Shown: piece after piece, positions 41,438 through 48,027 of the stretch
How the letters are laid out: the number at the start of each line of letters is the position of its first letter
Numbering within the stretch: the first letter of the stretch is position 1
Source: JAMWDF01 sp964645405
Lineage (GTDB): Bacteria > Ratteibacteria > UBA8468 > B48-G9 > DSTR01
DNA length: 64,000 bases
Assembly (NCBI GenBank): GCA_964645405.1
Contig: CAZYCA010000015.1
Coordinates: 23,562 to 87,561 of the forward strand
Direction: 5' to 3'
The notes under the pieces: model-generated
Told to the model about the DNA's origin: nothing
Databases searched by the model: none
What the model saw: only the letters and a program-made list of their open reading frames with translations
Made by a program: the position numbers and the translations under genes

Positions 41438-42076
41438 TCAATCTTTCCGGATTCCATTTCTTCGCGCTTTAATCGCCTGCACGTGTTCTATGTGGCTTCG
41501 AACTGTTTCAGTGGAAGTCTGCGCCTTCACTTCGTTAAACTTTCTTATAATTGTCTGGACCTCATCAGGACTGAAAATTTTCTCTGTTTTAGACTTAATA
41601 TACCTTGCACAAGATCCAACACCAGTAAAAACATTTTCTGGAATTCTGGTCTTAAAGGTGGCATCGCCTAAAAAAAGAACTACAGAGTGGATCTTTTGTT
41701 TGTCTAAATTAAGAAAAGAGCTGATGGCCTCAACATGCTTGTAATTCTGGCGCAACGGGTTCTGAAACCTGGTTGTGTATCCGTATATCTTTTGAGTCCA
41801 GCAGGCATCCGTTTGAGAACCGAAGATCCATCCTTTCATGTTTTTAGTCTCAACAACAAATATCCCATACGGAGAAACTATGATATGGTCTATCTGAGTT
41901 GTGCCGTCGCCTCTTTTCAGAATGACATCGTTCAGGACGTGGTATTCTGTTTGCTCAAGGAACCTGGTGAAGAAAAACGTGCCTGTTTTCTCGCCGGCTT
42001 TGCCTTTGAAGTAAGGGGTCTTCAAAATTCTAATGATAATACCAATTCCTATAAGAACTGCCAGCAGTCCCCACAT
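41438..42076 (-). CDS. NERD-domain protein
   Basis: A 212-residue protein with an N-terminal membrane helix (residues 2-16) followed by a nuclease-related domain: GEKTGTFFFTRFL, QIDHIIVSPYGIFVVETKNMKGWIFGS and WTQKIYGYTTRFQNPLRQNYKHVE. The D-x-(V/I)-E-x-K type motif (QIDHIIVS to VVETKN) is that of restriction-like nucleases. Related proteins are often fused to helicases or found alone, and no nuclease activity is proven here. A very strong AGGAGGAGG lies just before the ATG. It follows two possible small reading frames. Confidence 0.8.
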   Translation of the reverse strand: MWGLLAVLIGIGIIIRILKTPYFKGKAGEKTGTFFFTRFLEQTEYHVLNDVILKRGDGTTQIDHIIVSPYGIFVVETKNMKGWIFGSQTDACWTQKIYGYTTRFQNPLRQNYKHVEAISSFLNLDKQKIHSVVLFLGDATFKTRIPENVFTGVGSCARYIKSKTEKIFSPDEVQTIIRKFNEVKAQTSTETVRSHIEHVQAIKARRNGIRKD

Positions 42077-42096
42077 AACCTCCTCCTGTCTGTGTT

Positions 42097-42207
42097 TTAG
42101 TGAAGGCTCGGTTTTGTCGTACTAATTTTTTTTCGGGGAATTTCTGTTTCCTGAATTATCTTCTTTCCGCGGTGGAAAATACGGTCTTCCCTGGTGAGAT
42201 AGTTCAT
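42097..42207 (-). CDS. possible small 36-residue peptide gene
   Basis: An ATG at 42207 with GGAGGA about nine bases upstream opens a 36-residue basic frame (MNYLTREDRIFHRGKKII and onward) ending in TAA 20 bases before the NERD start. It overlaps another short frame. I know no match. The good ribosome binding site and its position just before NERD make it possible, not proven. Confidence 0.3.
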   Translation of the reverse strand: MNYLTREDRIFHRGKKIIQETEIPRKKISTTKPSLH

Positions 42208-42265
42208 TATGCGGTTCCTCCAACGTTTTTTCTTCACTGCGGATGAGAAATGCTGGTTGGGTCAT
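42122..42265 (-). CDS. possible small 47-residue peptide gene
   Basis: An ATG at 42265 with a GGAAG upstream opens a 47-residue frame (MTQPAFLIRSEEKTLEEPHN and onward) rich in charged and polar residues. It overlaps the frame at 42097-42207 in another frame, so at most one of the two is likely to be real. The 223-base gap between polX and NERD holds no other candidate. Confidence 0.2.
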   Translation of the reverse strand: MTQPAFLIRSEEKTLEEPHNELSHQGRPYFPPRKEDNSGNRNSPKKN

Positions 42266-42299
42266 TTTCTTCCTTTGTAAGCCGGGCTGGGAGAACCTT

Positions 42300-43991
42300 T
42301 CACTGGCGGCGTCTTCTGGACCATGGTTGAGTATTCAAGACGTCCTGTTTCCGCAGCCAGGCCCGGCGGGCTACCGCTACACCTAACTCCATATAGGAAA
42401 GCATGGCTGCGCTGTGGCTGTCAGTCCCGATTGCCAGAGGGATTCCTGAAAGGCAGGCCTGACGGGCGTTGGTATCGTCCAGATCCAGCCTGTCATAGTA
42501 GGCGTTGATTTCCAGAGCCACCTGTTTCCGGGCAGCACGTTCCATTACCTTTGGTAAATCAACCTCGTAACCTGATCTTCTGGTAAGGAGTCGTCCGGTT
42601 GGGTGAGCAATAATATCCACCAGAGGATGGTCTATGGCTTTCAAAATTCTTTCTGTCACATTTCTGGTAAAGCCCTGGTGAATGGCAGCGATGACTACAT
42701 CCAGTTGAGTAAGTAAACTGTCCGGGTAATCCAGACGGCCATCAGAAAGAATATCCACTTCTGCCGCTTTCAATAGCTTCACATCAGGGAATTCTTCCTG
42801 GATTTTTTCTATTTCTTCCATTTTTCTTTTTAGGCGGTCAGCACTTAACCCTCCAGCATATTTGGCAGAAATAGAGTGGTCAGCAATAGCCAGCCAGCGA
42901 TAGCCCCTTTCCCGGGCAGCCTTTGCCAGCGTCCGGATGTCATCAAGGCCATCGGAGTAATTGGAATGAACATGGAAATCGCCTAAAATGTCTGTTTGCT
43001 CTATCAGTTCTGGTAATTGATTCTTGAAAGCAGCCTCAATCTCGCCTCTGTCTTCCCTTAATTCCGGTGGAATAAAGGGTAGATTCAGCGTCTGGTAAAC
43101 TTCTTCTTCCGTTTTCCCGGCCAGCCTTCTTTGACCCCGGAAGACACCGTATTCGTTAATCTTCAAACCAGAATTAGCTGCTATGGCACGCAGTTTGACG
43201 TTATGGGCTTTTGAACCGGTAAAGTACTGCAGGGCTGCGCCATAAGATATCTCCGCTACCACACGCAGGTCAACCTGTAAGCCATCCGGTGCCATTGTCA
43301 CTGATGCTTTTGTCTCACCTTCAGCCAGAACTTCCTGAACATCAGGCAGGCTAACGAATTTTTTTATGAGAAAGGAGCTGTCCCGGCTGGTAGCAAGAAT
43401 GTCAATATCGCCAATGGTTTCTTTACACCGGCGGAGGGAGCCAGCCGGGGAGATATGAGTAGCATACTCCTTTAAGTTTTCCACTATTTTCCGGACCAGA
43501 GGATAGGCTAATCCCAGGGGAATTCTTTTCTGCCCCTGAAGGAAAATTTGTAGCCCTTTTTTCAGTTGTTCCACTTTTTTTGGTCCTAACCCGGGTAGTT
43601 GCGCTAATCTTCCCAGCTTTAGTTCTCTTTCCAGATCTTCAATGGAGTTCACCTGAAGTTTTTCGTGAACTAAAGCTACTGTTCTGGGTCCCATTCCTGG
43701 TATCTGGAGCAGGTTTAAAAGGTTCAGGGAAAGTCCGGAGAGGGCTTCTTCGTATTTTCTCATACGGCCTGTTTTTAAGTATTCCTCAATTTTTTCTGCC
43801 ATGCCCTGGCCGATACCCGGAATCTGCTTTAACCGGCCGGTCTGCCACAGCGTTTCTACATCTTCAGAAAGTTCTGACAGAACCCTGGCTGCCTGTCGGT
43901 AGGCATTTACCCGGAAAGGGTTTTCACCTTTTATCTCTAAAGCATCAGCTATTTTCTCAAAAAGACTGGCAATCTCTGCGTTCTTGTTCAT
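42300..43991 (-). CDS. polX: DNA polymerase X family protein with PHP domain
   Basis: From the ATG at 43991, joined to the nitroreductase by an ATGA overlap, the protein is 563 residues. It has an 8-kDa domain, helix-hairpin-helix motifs (LKQIPGIGQGMAEKIEEYLKTG and LLQIPGMGPRTVALVHEKL), and the palm with TIGDIDILATS holding catalytic aspartates. A C-terminal PHP domain follows (DFHVHSNYSDGLDDIRTLAKAA, ADHS and AIHQGF). Bacterial PolX fills short gaps in base excision repair and its PHP domain acts as 3'-5' exonuclease or AP endonuclease. Full length. Confidence 0.93.
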   Translation of the reverse strand: MNKNAEIASLFEKIADALEIKGENPFRVNAYRQAARVLSELSEDVETLWQTGRLKQIPGIGQGMAEKIEEYLKTGRMRKYEEALSGLSLNLLNLLQIPGMGPRTVALVHEKLQVNSIEDLERELKLGRLAQLPGLGPKKVEQLKKGLQIFLQGQKRIPLGLAYPLVRKIVENLKEYATHISPAGSLRRCKETIGDIDILATSRDSSFLIKKFVSLPDVQEVLAEGETKASVTMAPDGLQVDLRVVAEISYGAALQYFTGSKAHNVKLRAIAANSGLKINEYGVFRGQRRLAGKTEEEVYQTLNLPFIPPELREDRGEIEAAFKNQLPELIEQTDILGDFHVHSNYSDGLDDIRTLAKAARERGYRWLAIADHSISAKYAGGLSADRLKRKMEEIEKIQEEFPDVKLLKAAEVDILSDGRLDYPDSLLTQLDVVIAAIHQGFTRNVTERILKAIDHPLVDIIAHPTGRLLTRRSGYEVDLPKVMERAARKQVALEINAYYDRLDLDDTNARQACLSGIPLAIGTDSHSAAMLSYMELGVAVARRAWLRKQDVLNTQPWSRRRRQ

Positions 43992-44584
43992 GTTAAAGGA
44001 TGTCCCACCGGGCAAAGGTAAAGGATATCCTGCTGCAACCCCAAACAATTTTTTACTCTGGCATCATCAAAGGCTCCTACCATTACTGTTGCCAGATGCA
44101 GACTTACACAGGCAAGATGAATATTCTGTCCGCAATGGCCAGCTTCCATATAGATATACCTGTAGCCGCGTTCTCCGTAACGGCTGGTAGTACGTGGCGC
44201 TGTGGCAGCTATAACAATGGTTACAGGTGCCTCGCGGAGCATTTTTTGATTGTAAGAACTTTCAGCCAGCTGTTTTCTCCAATCACCGGGTTTAATTTGT
44301 GTGAGAGAATGTGTCTGCCAGTGGTAGGAATAAAGACCTGATGCTAAACCGGTAACATTTCCTGCCACCAGGTAGATATCCAGAGGATACGTGGCACCAG
44401 CGGAAGGTGCCGTCCGGCCGCCCCAGTCAGCAGTCTTCCCATCACAGCACCAGAGCAAGTCACTTATCTCATTCAGGTCCAGTGGTTTCAGACTGTAGTT
44501 TCTTATTGAACGGCGTTGCCTGAGAAGCTCTGTCAGGTGGTATTTCTCCATCTGGCGAGGAAGAGGCAATTTTAATGTGGACAT
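43988..44584 (-). CDS. SagB/ThcOx-type nitroreductase-family protein
   Basis: A 198-residue flavoprotein of the SagB-type dehydrogenase family: RQRRSIRNYSLKPLDLNEISDLLW at the start, TAPSAGATYPLDIYLVAG and RYGERGYRYIYMEAGHCGQNIHLA later. The FMN-binding arginine-rich start and the Y-ERGYRY-E-GH block are typical. SagB-type enzymes oxidise azolines in peptide modification, but single stand-alone copies without a cyclodehydratase or precursor gene nearby are common and of unknown function. Its stop overlaps polX as ATGA. Confidence 0.85.
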   Translation of the reverse strand: MSTLKLPLPRQMEKYHLTELLRQRRSIRNYSLKPLDLNEISDLLWCCDGKTADWGGRTAPSAGATYPLDIYLVAGNVTGLASGLYSYHWQTHSLTQIKPGDWRKQLAESSYNQKMLREAPVTIVIAATAPRTTSRYGERGYRYIYMEAGHCGQNIHLACVSLHLATVMVGAFDDARVKNCLGLQQDILYLCPVGHPLT

Positions 44585-44611
44585 GGAACCCCCCTGTCTT
44601 GGTACTGGTAT

Positions 44612-44640
44612 ATTGTGCCACAGGAAAAAAGTAGAAACAA
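44612..44640 (-). promoter_or_regulatory. putative promoter for the nitroreductase-polX pair
   Basis: On the minus strand TTGTTT (44640-44635), a 17-base spacer and CACAAT (44617-44612) lie 28 bases before the nitroreductase start, in the 74-base gap after the anti-sigma gene. The match is moderate. Confidence 0.35.
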
Positions 44641-44658
44641 ATATAGCGGATTAAAACT

Positions 44659-45111
44659 TCAGTTACTCATTAAAAGACGGAGTGTAAATGCTGGGTCTTC
44701 TTCCTTCAGGTAGTCTGCTAACTGGAGAAGGTCGTCGTCTGAAGGTAGCAGGGTTTTTCCCTGGACGTAACTGCTGCTTTTAGGGCTAAATGGAAACCGC
44801 ACACCAGTCCAGGAAAGAAAGCTTACTGTTGTTATCATCATAATCAGAAAACAGGCAGAAAGGCATATCACCAGTTTTCTTCTTCTCCCGGCTACCGGGA
44901 CTTTCTGGAAAATAGCAAGTTCCCGGGACCAGAAATTGGAAGAAAAACCAGGTGCGGTTATCATTTCACAGAGAGAAATCGTCTGTTTTAAGTCACGCCA
45001 TAACTGCTGACAGTTGCTACAGTGCTGAAGGTGTTCCTGCACAGCGGCAGGAACTGCTGTCCGCTCTGTTACATTTTCCAGAATAACCTTCTCTATCTCC
45101 TTACATTTCAT
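44659..45111 (-). CDS. zinc-binding anti-sigma factor (zf-HC2)
   Basis: A 150-residue protein: an N-terminal zinc-binding anti-sigma domain with HLQHCSNC (His-X3-Cys-X2-Cys) near residues 27-34, then a single transmembrane helix (residues about 82-102), then a periplasmic tail. It overlaps the ECF sigma gene by 11 bases, the classic cognate pair arrangement. It should hold the sigma factor at the inner membrane until an envelope signal is sensed. The tail is short, so proteolytic release may follow a different trigger than in RseA. Confidence 0.8.
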   Translation of the reverse strand: MKCKEIEKVILENVTERTAVPAAVQEHLQHCSNCQQLWRDLKQTISLCEMITAPGFSSNFWSRELAIFQKVPVAGRRRKLVICLSACFLIMMITTVSFLSWTGVRFPFSPKSSSYVQGKTLLPSDDDLLQLADYLKEEDPAFTLRLLMSN

Positions 45112-45640
45112 TCTTAATCACCCCTTTCTCTTTTAGCCCTTTCCGGAGTTTTAAAACAGTCTGGAAAAAAGTAGCCTTCACCGTTCCCACCCGTGAGCGG
45201 GTAATACGGGCAATTTCTGCATAAGGGAGCTCTTCGTAAAGACGAAGAATAAAGATTGTTTTCTGTTTTGGTGTCAGTTTTTCCATTTCTTCTTTCACCT
45301 GGTTAACCAGTTTCTCCTGTCTCAGATTCCATTCACCATTGAAATTATCACTTTTTATCTGGTAACTATCAGCATTTTCTATTCTTCTCTCCCGGTTTCT
45401 TTTCCGCAGCTGGTCGTAACAGAGATTCATTGTTATCCGGTAAAGCCAGGTAGAAACCTTAGACCGGGACCGAAACTTTTCCCAGCTTCTGAAAGCCCGC
45501 AGAAAACATTCCTGCACAACATCCAGTGCATCGCTCTGATTCTGCAGCATTCTGAAAGCAACCCCGAAAAGTTTAGGTGCCAGCTGTCTGTAGTAAACAT
45601 CAAACTCCGGATTCTTTCTGTTATTTTTGACAGAATCCAT
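45101..45640 (-). CDS. ECF-type RNA polymerase sigma factor
   Basis: From the ATG at 45640 the protein is 179 residues. Region 2 is AFRMLQNQSDALDVVQECFLRAFRSWEKFRS with STWLYRITMNLCYDQLRKRNRE. Region 4 is LTPKQKTIFILRLYEELPYAEIARITRSRVGTVKATFFQTVLKLRKGL, a helix-turn-helix. It resembles SigW/RpoE-like ECF proteins. A longer reading frame upstream runs through rpsT and is rejected. It overlaps the anti-sigma gene by 11 bases. It faces rpsT across a 78-base gap. Confidence 0.9.
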   Translation of the reverse strand: MDSVKNNRKNPEFDVYYRQLAPKLFGVAFRMLQNQSDALDVVQECFLRAFRSWEKFRSRSKVSTWLYRITMNLCYDQLRKRNRERRIENADSYQIKSDNFNGEWNLRQEKLVNQVKEEMEKLTPKQKTIFILRLYEELPYAEIARITRSRVGTVKATFFQTVLKLRKGLKEKGVIKNEM

Positions 45641-45670
45641 TGCTTTTCCGTTTAGTCTATGATAACATTT

Positions 45671-45699
45671 ATTACAGACACCGATAAGACGGAAAACAA
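45671..45699 (-). promoter_or_regulatory. possible promoter for the ECF sigma gene
   Basis: On the minus strand TTGTTT (45699-45694), a 17-base spacer and TGTAAT (45676-45671) lie between rpsT and the sigma gene. It overlaps the rpsT leader. Autoregulation by the ECF factor itself is usual but I see no clear AAC-type ECF -35. Confidence 0.35.
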
Positions 45700-45718
45700 A
45701 AAGATAAAAGGAGAAGCA

Positions 45719-45997
45719 ATGGCCAAACGCAAAAAGACCGTACTCAAGAGACAGCGTCAGATTGCCAGAAGGAGTCTTTTGAACAAGAGTGTCCGTTCCA
45801 AATTGAAGACCCTGGCTAAAAAAGTCCGGCTTGCAGCGAGAGACCACGACCCGGAAGTAAAAAAATATCTCTCCGTTGCTTCGTCGGAACTTGATAAAGC
45901 TGCTGCCCGGGGTATCATCCACTCCCGGACCGCCAGAAGAAAAAGGAGTAGACTGCAGCACTGGGTCAATAAGCTGAGCAGTCAGACCAGCAAGTAA
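45719..45997 (+). CDS. rpsT: 30S ribosomal protein S20
   Basis: From the ATG at 45719 with AAAGGAG upstream the protein is 92 residues: MAKRKKTVLKRQRQIARRSL and SVRSKLKTLAKKVRLA near the start, then LDKAAARGIIHSRTARRKRSRL, the S20 hallmark. It is a primary binder of 16S rRNA. It is alone on this strand, divergent from the sigma gene, and overlaps the holA-like gene by 16 bases at its 3' end. Confidence 0.96.
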   Translation: MAKRKKTVLKRQRQIARRSLLNKSVRSKLKTLAKKVRLAARDHDPEVKKYLSVASSELDKAAARGIIHSRTARRKRSRLQHWVNKLSSQTSK

Positions 45998-46614
45998 ACG
46001 AGGAAAAGTTCCAGTCCAGCTTCAGGAGTGAGCCTGCCTGTTTTTAGTGCCAGGTCCAGGTAGTGCAGACGAAAGAAAAATTCGCGCAGGTAAGACAAAT
46101 CTTTTTTTTCCCTTAAAATTCTTTTTCTTAAATGGAGTTCCATAGCGGAAAAAAGGAGTGGAAAATTCTGCTCTTTTTTCTCCAGCGTCTCCCGGAAGAG
46201 TTTCAAAGCTTCACTGACTGTCAGCCGGTGATTGGAGTAAACAGCAGAAAATAAAGAACTTATCTCCTGCTTTTGTGTTGTCCCGGAAACAGGCATCCCG
46301 CGAGGTAGTGTTATGCTTGCTCTGGTCCCTGTCAGAATGAGAAGAACATGCTGATATGGATGTGCCAGATACTCTAAAAGGGGAACCCAGTCGTTTTTGG
46401 AAATGGCTTCTATGTTTTTAACCATAACCAGCTTCTTTTCTGAGGATACTGGCAGGAAATCAAGCTGGGATAATATCTCGCTTACAGGTGTTGTGTCAGC
46501 ATAAAGGACAACCCGGTCTAATTGTGAGATAGCATAACGTTCACAGATCTGGCGGACCAGTTCTTCTGCCTGTTGAGTATCTCCTAAGATAATACGGCAG
46601 TTTTCAGGGTGCAT
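45982..46614 (-). CDS. holA: DNA polymerase III delta subunit-like protein (short)
   Basis: From the ATG at 46614 the protein is 210 residues, against about 330 usual for HolA. The matching part is the C-terminal half: LRKRILREKKDLSYLREFFFRLHYLDLALKTGRLTPEAGLELFLV follows the HolA domain III pattern, and KLVMVKNIEAISKNDWVPLLEYLAHPYQHVLLIL follows the ATPase-like fold. The N-terminal domain is missing or very short. LptE-like and BamD-like genes precede it. lptE-holA-rpsT neighbourhoods are common in Gram-negative genomes, which supports the call. Confidence 0.7.
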   Translation of the reverse strand: MHPENCRIILGDTQQAEELVRQICERYAISQLDRVVLYADTTPVSEILSQLDFLPVSSEKKLVMVKNIEAISKNDWVPLLEYLAHPYQHVLLILTGTRASITLPRGMPVSGTTQKQEISSLFSAVYSNHRLTVSEALKLFRETLEKKEQNFPLLFSAMELHLRKRILREKKDLSYLREFFFRLHYLDLALKTGRLTPEAGLELFLVYLLV

Positions 46615-47104
46615 GTTTGTCCTGTCTGGAAAGAAGCAAAAAAATAATTCTGTTGGACAGGCGTCGGGCAAGTTCAGATAGAACTGGTTCTTCCAGATAT
46701 CCTCTGGAAAGAGGGTAAGAGAGTTTTTCCTGAATCTGGTGGGAAGTTTTCTGACCGGACTGCTCAATTTCTACCTGCAATAATACCTGCCTAGCACCGA
46801 TGAGAATGTTCTGCGTTTCCTCCACGGAGAAGAAAAGAGGCTGGCGGGAGGATTCAGCCAGCCGCAGGCTAACAATCATATCTGCTTGCCCGGCAGAGTC
46901 AACAAGTTTTAAACACGGGCTGTCAAGTACGCGCTGTTTGAAGCTGGAAGCGAGAAAAAGGTCCAGTCCAGGCTGCCTGGTGAAGTTTTCCACAGTTTTC
47001 AGATAAACCTTCTTCTGCTGGGCTGGAGTGACTAATGAGTACCCGCAACCAGCAAGCAAAAGACTAACGGCCAGAAGAAAGCTTTTTCCTGGCCATTTCC
47101 GCAT
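46604..47104 (-). CDS. LptE-like outer membrane lipoprotein
   Basis: From the ATG at 47104 the protein is 166 residues, with a signal peptide and lipobox LLLAGCGYS at residues 15-23. Beyond it the VYLKTVENFTRQPGLDLFLASSFKQRVLDS region and the terminal ARRLSNRIIFLLLSRQ helix fit the LptE fold. With LptD, it would insert lipopolysaccharide into the outer leaflet. It overlaps the BamD-like gene by 41 bases and the holA-like gene by 11. A start at 47140 would lengthen the N-terminus by 12 residues. Confidence 0.75.
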   Translation of the reverse strand: MRKWPGKSFLLAVSLLLAGCGYSLVTPAQQKKVYLKTVENFTRQPGLDLFLASSFKQRVLDSPCLKLVDSAGQADMIVSLRLAESSRQPLFFSVEETQNILIGARQVLLQVEIEQSGQKTSHQIQEKLSYPLSRGYLEEPVLSELARRLSNRIIFLLLSRQDKHAP

Positions 47105-47996
47105 AGGAAGATTCAGGGAATTCCTGGCAAAGTTTTTCATAAAGAATTCTGGCAGCTTTCTGCCTGCCGCTTCGCTGGTAAAATAAGGCTGTGGTAAACA
47201 ATTTTTTTGCTTCTTTTTCCTCAGTCATTTTCTTGAGGCGCTGAGCCTTTTCCGCCAGATTCTTATCCGGGGAACTACTAAGAAATTCTTCAATTTCAGT
47301 CTTCACCCTCTGGCAGGGCTGTCGGTCAGTTGAGACTTCCGGAATAGACAGGTATTGCACTTCTATGATTTGATACCTTGCCTGGAGAGCAGCCCTGGTA
47401 CCGGGAAAATCCCGCATGAGTTTGTCCAGTGTTTCCTGTGCTTTATCCAGCTGGCCAATCTCAGTATAGAATGTAGCCAGCTGGTAGCACCTTTCAGCCA
47501 TTTCTTCCCCGAAAGGGTTATTGGCGATGACCTGCTCCATTTTTCTTGCAGAGTTGTCCCTGCCTCTCAATACCTGCAAAAAGCGGTTGGTTTTTGCCTT
47601 CAAAGTCTCTTCCGCTAAAGCTGTTTGCCTCTTTAAAGCCACGGCTACTAAGTCAGAATCCGGGTATTCAGTAATCAGTTTCTGATAGTGCTGAAATTCC
47701 TTTTCTTTATCTCCAGAAGCAGCATAAATTTCAGCCAGGGCTAAGTGGGAAGCAGCAGCGTATTCTGAACGGGGAAAATGCTTTAATACCTTGTGGTATT
47801 CACGAATCGCCTGTTCCGTGCGGCCGGCCTTGCGGGCAGTCTCCGCCACCTGAAACTGCTCTCTGGCAGTACCGGCAACAGCAAACTTGGGATTAATCCA
47901 GCGCCTGGTCTGTGGTGTCCATTCCCAGTAAGCAAACGAAAGGCTGTGGTACAAAATTAAACTGCCGCCCAGGAGCGCTAATATTTTTCTTGGCAT
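47064..47996 (-). CDS. BamD-like TPR protein
   Basis: A 310-residue protein with a signal peptide (residues 1-22), a FAYWEWTPQTRRWINPK block near residue 21, then several TPRs (residues about 45-160 and 165-300; for example AIREYHKVLKHFPRSEYAAASHLALAEIY). The combination is that of the BamD/YfiO outer membrane assembly factor or a related Tol-Pal periplasmic protein. A lipobox is not obvious, so it may be periplasmic rather than lipidated. It lies between polA and the LptE-like gene, in the same run. Confidence 0.75.
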   Translation of the reverse strand: MPRKILALLGGSLILYHSLSFAYWEWTPQTRRWINPKFAVAGTAREQFQVAETARKAGRTEQAIREYHKVLKHFPRSEYAAASHLALAEIYAASGDKEKEFQHYQKLITEYPDSDLVAVALKRQTALAEETLKAKTNRFLQVLRGRDNSARKMEQVIANNPFGEEMAERCYQLATFYTEIGQLDKAQETLDKLMRDFPGTRAALQARYQIIEVQYLSIPEVSTDRQPCQRVKTEIEEFLSSSPDKNLAEKAQRLKKMTEEKEAKKLFTTALFYQRSGRQKAARILYEKLCQEFPESSYAEMARKKLSSGR

Positions 47997-48027
47997 ATCT
48001 CTATTTTCTCCGAAAATTCAACCTGTG

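Noticed and set aside
43988..44584. A SagB-type peptide-modification (azole) gene cluster
   Set aside because: No cyclodehydratase, precursor peptide or exporter gene is near the nitroreductase, so a ribosomal-peptide pathway is not supported.
45641..45961. A longer N-terminus for the ECF sigma factor
   Set aside because: It is antisense to rpsT and has no ECF-like sequence. The ATG at 45640 begins normal region 2.
47997..48027. A promoter for the BamD-like gene at the polA end
   Set aside because: A TTGACA is present but the best -10 (GAAAAT) would place the start almost at the ATG, so it was not listed.
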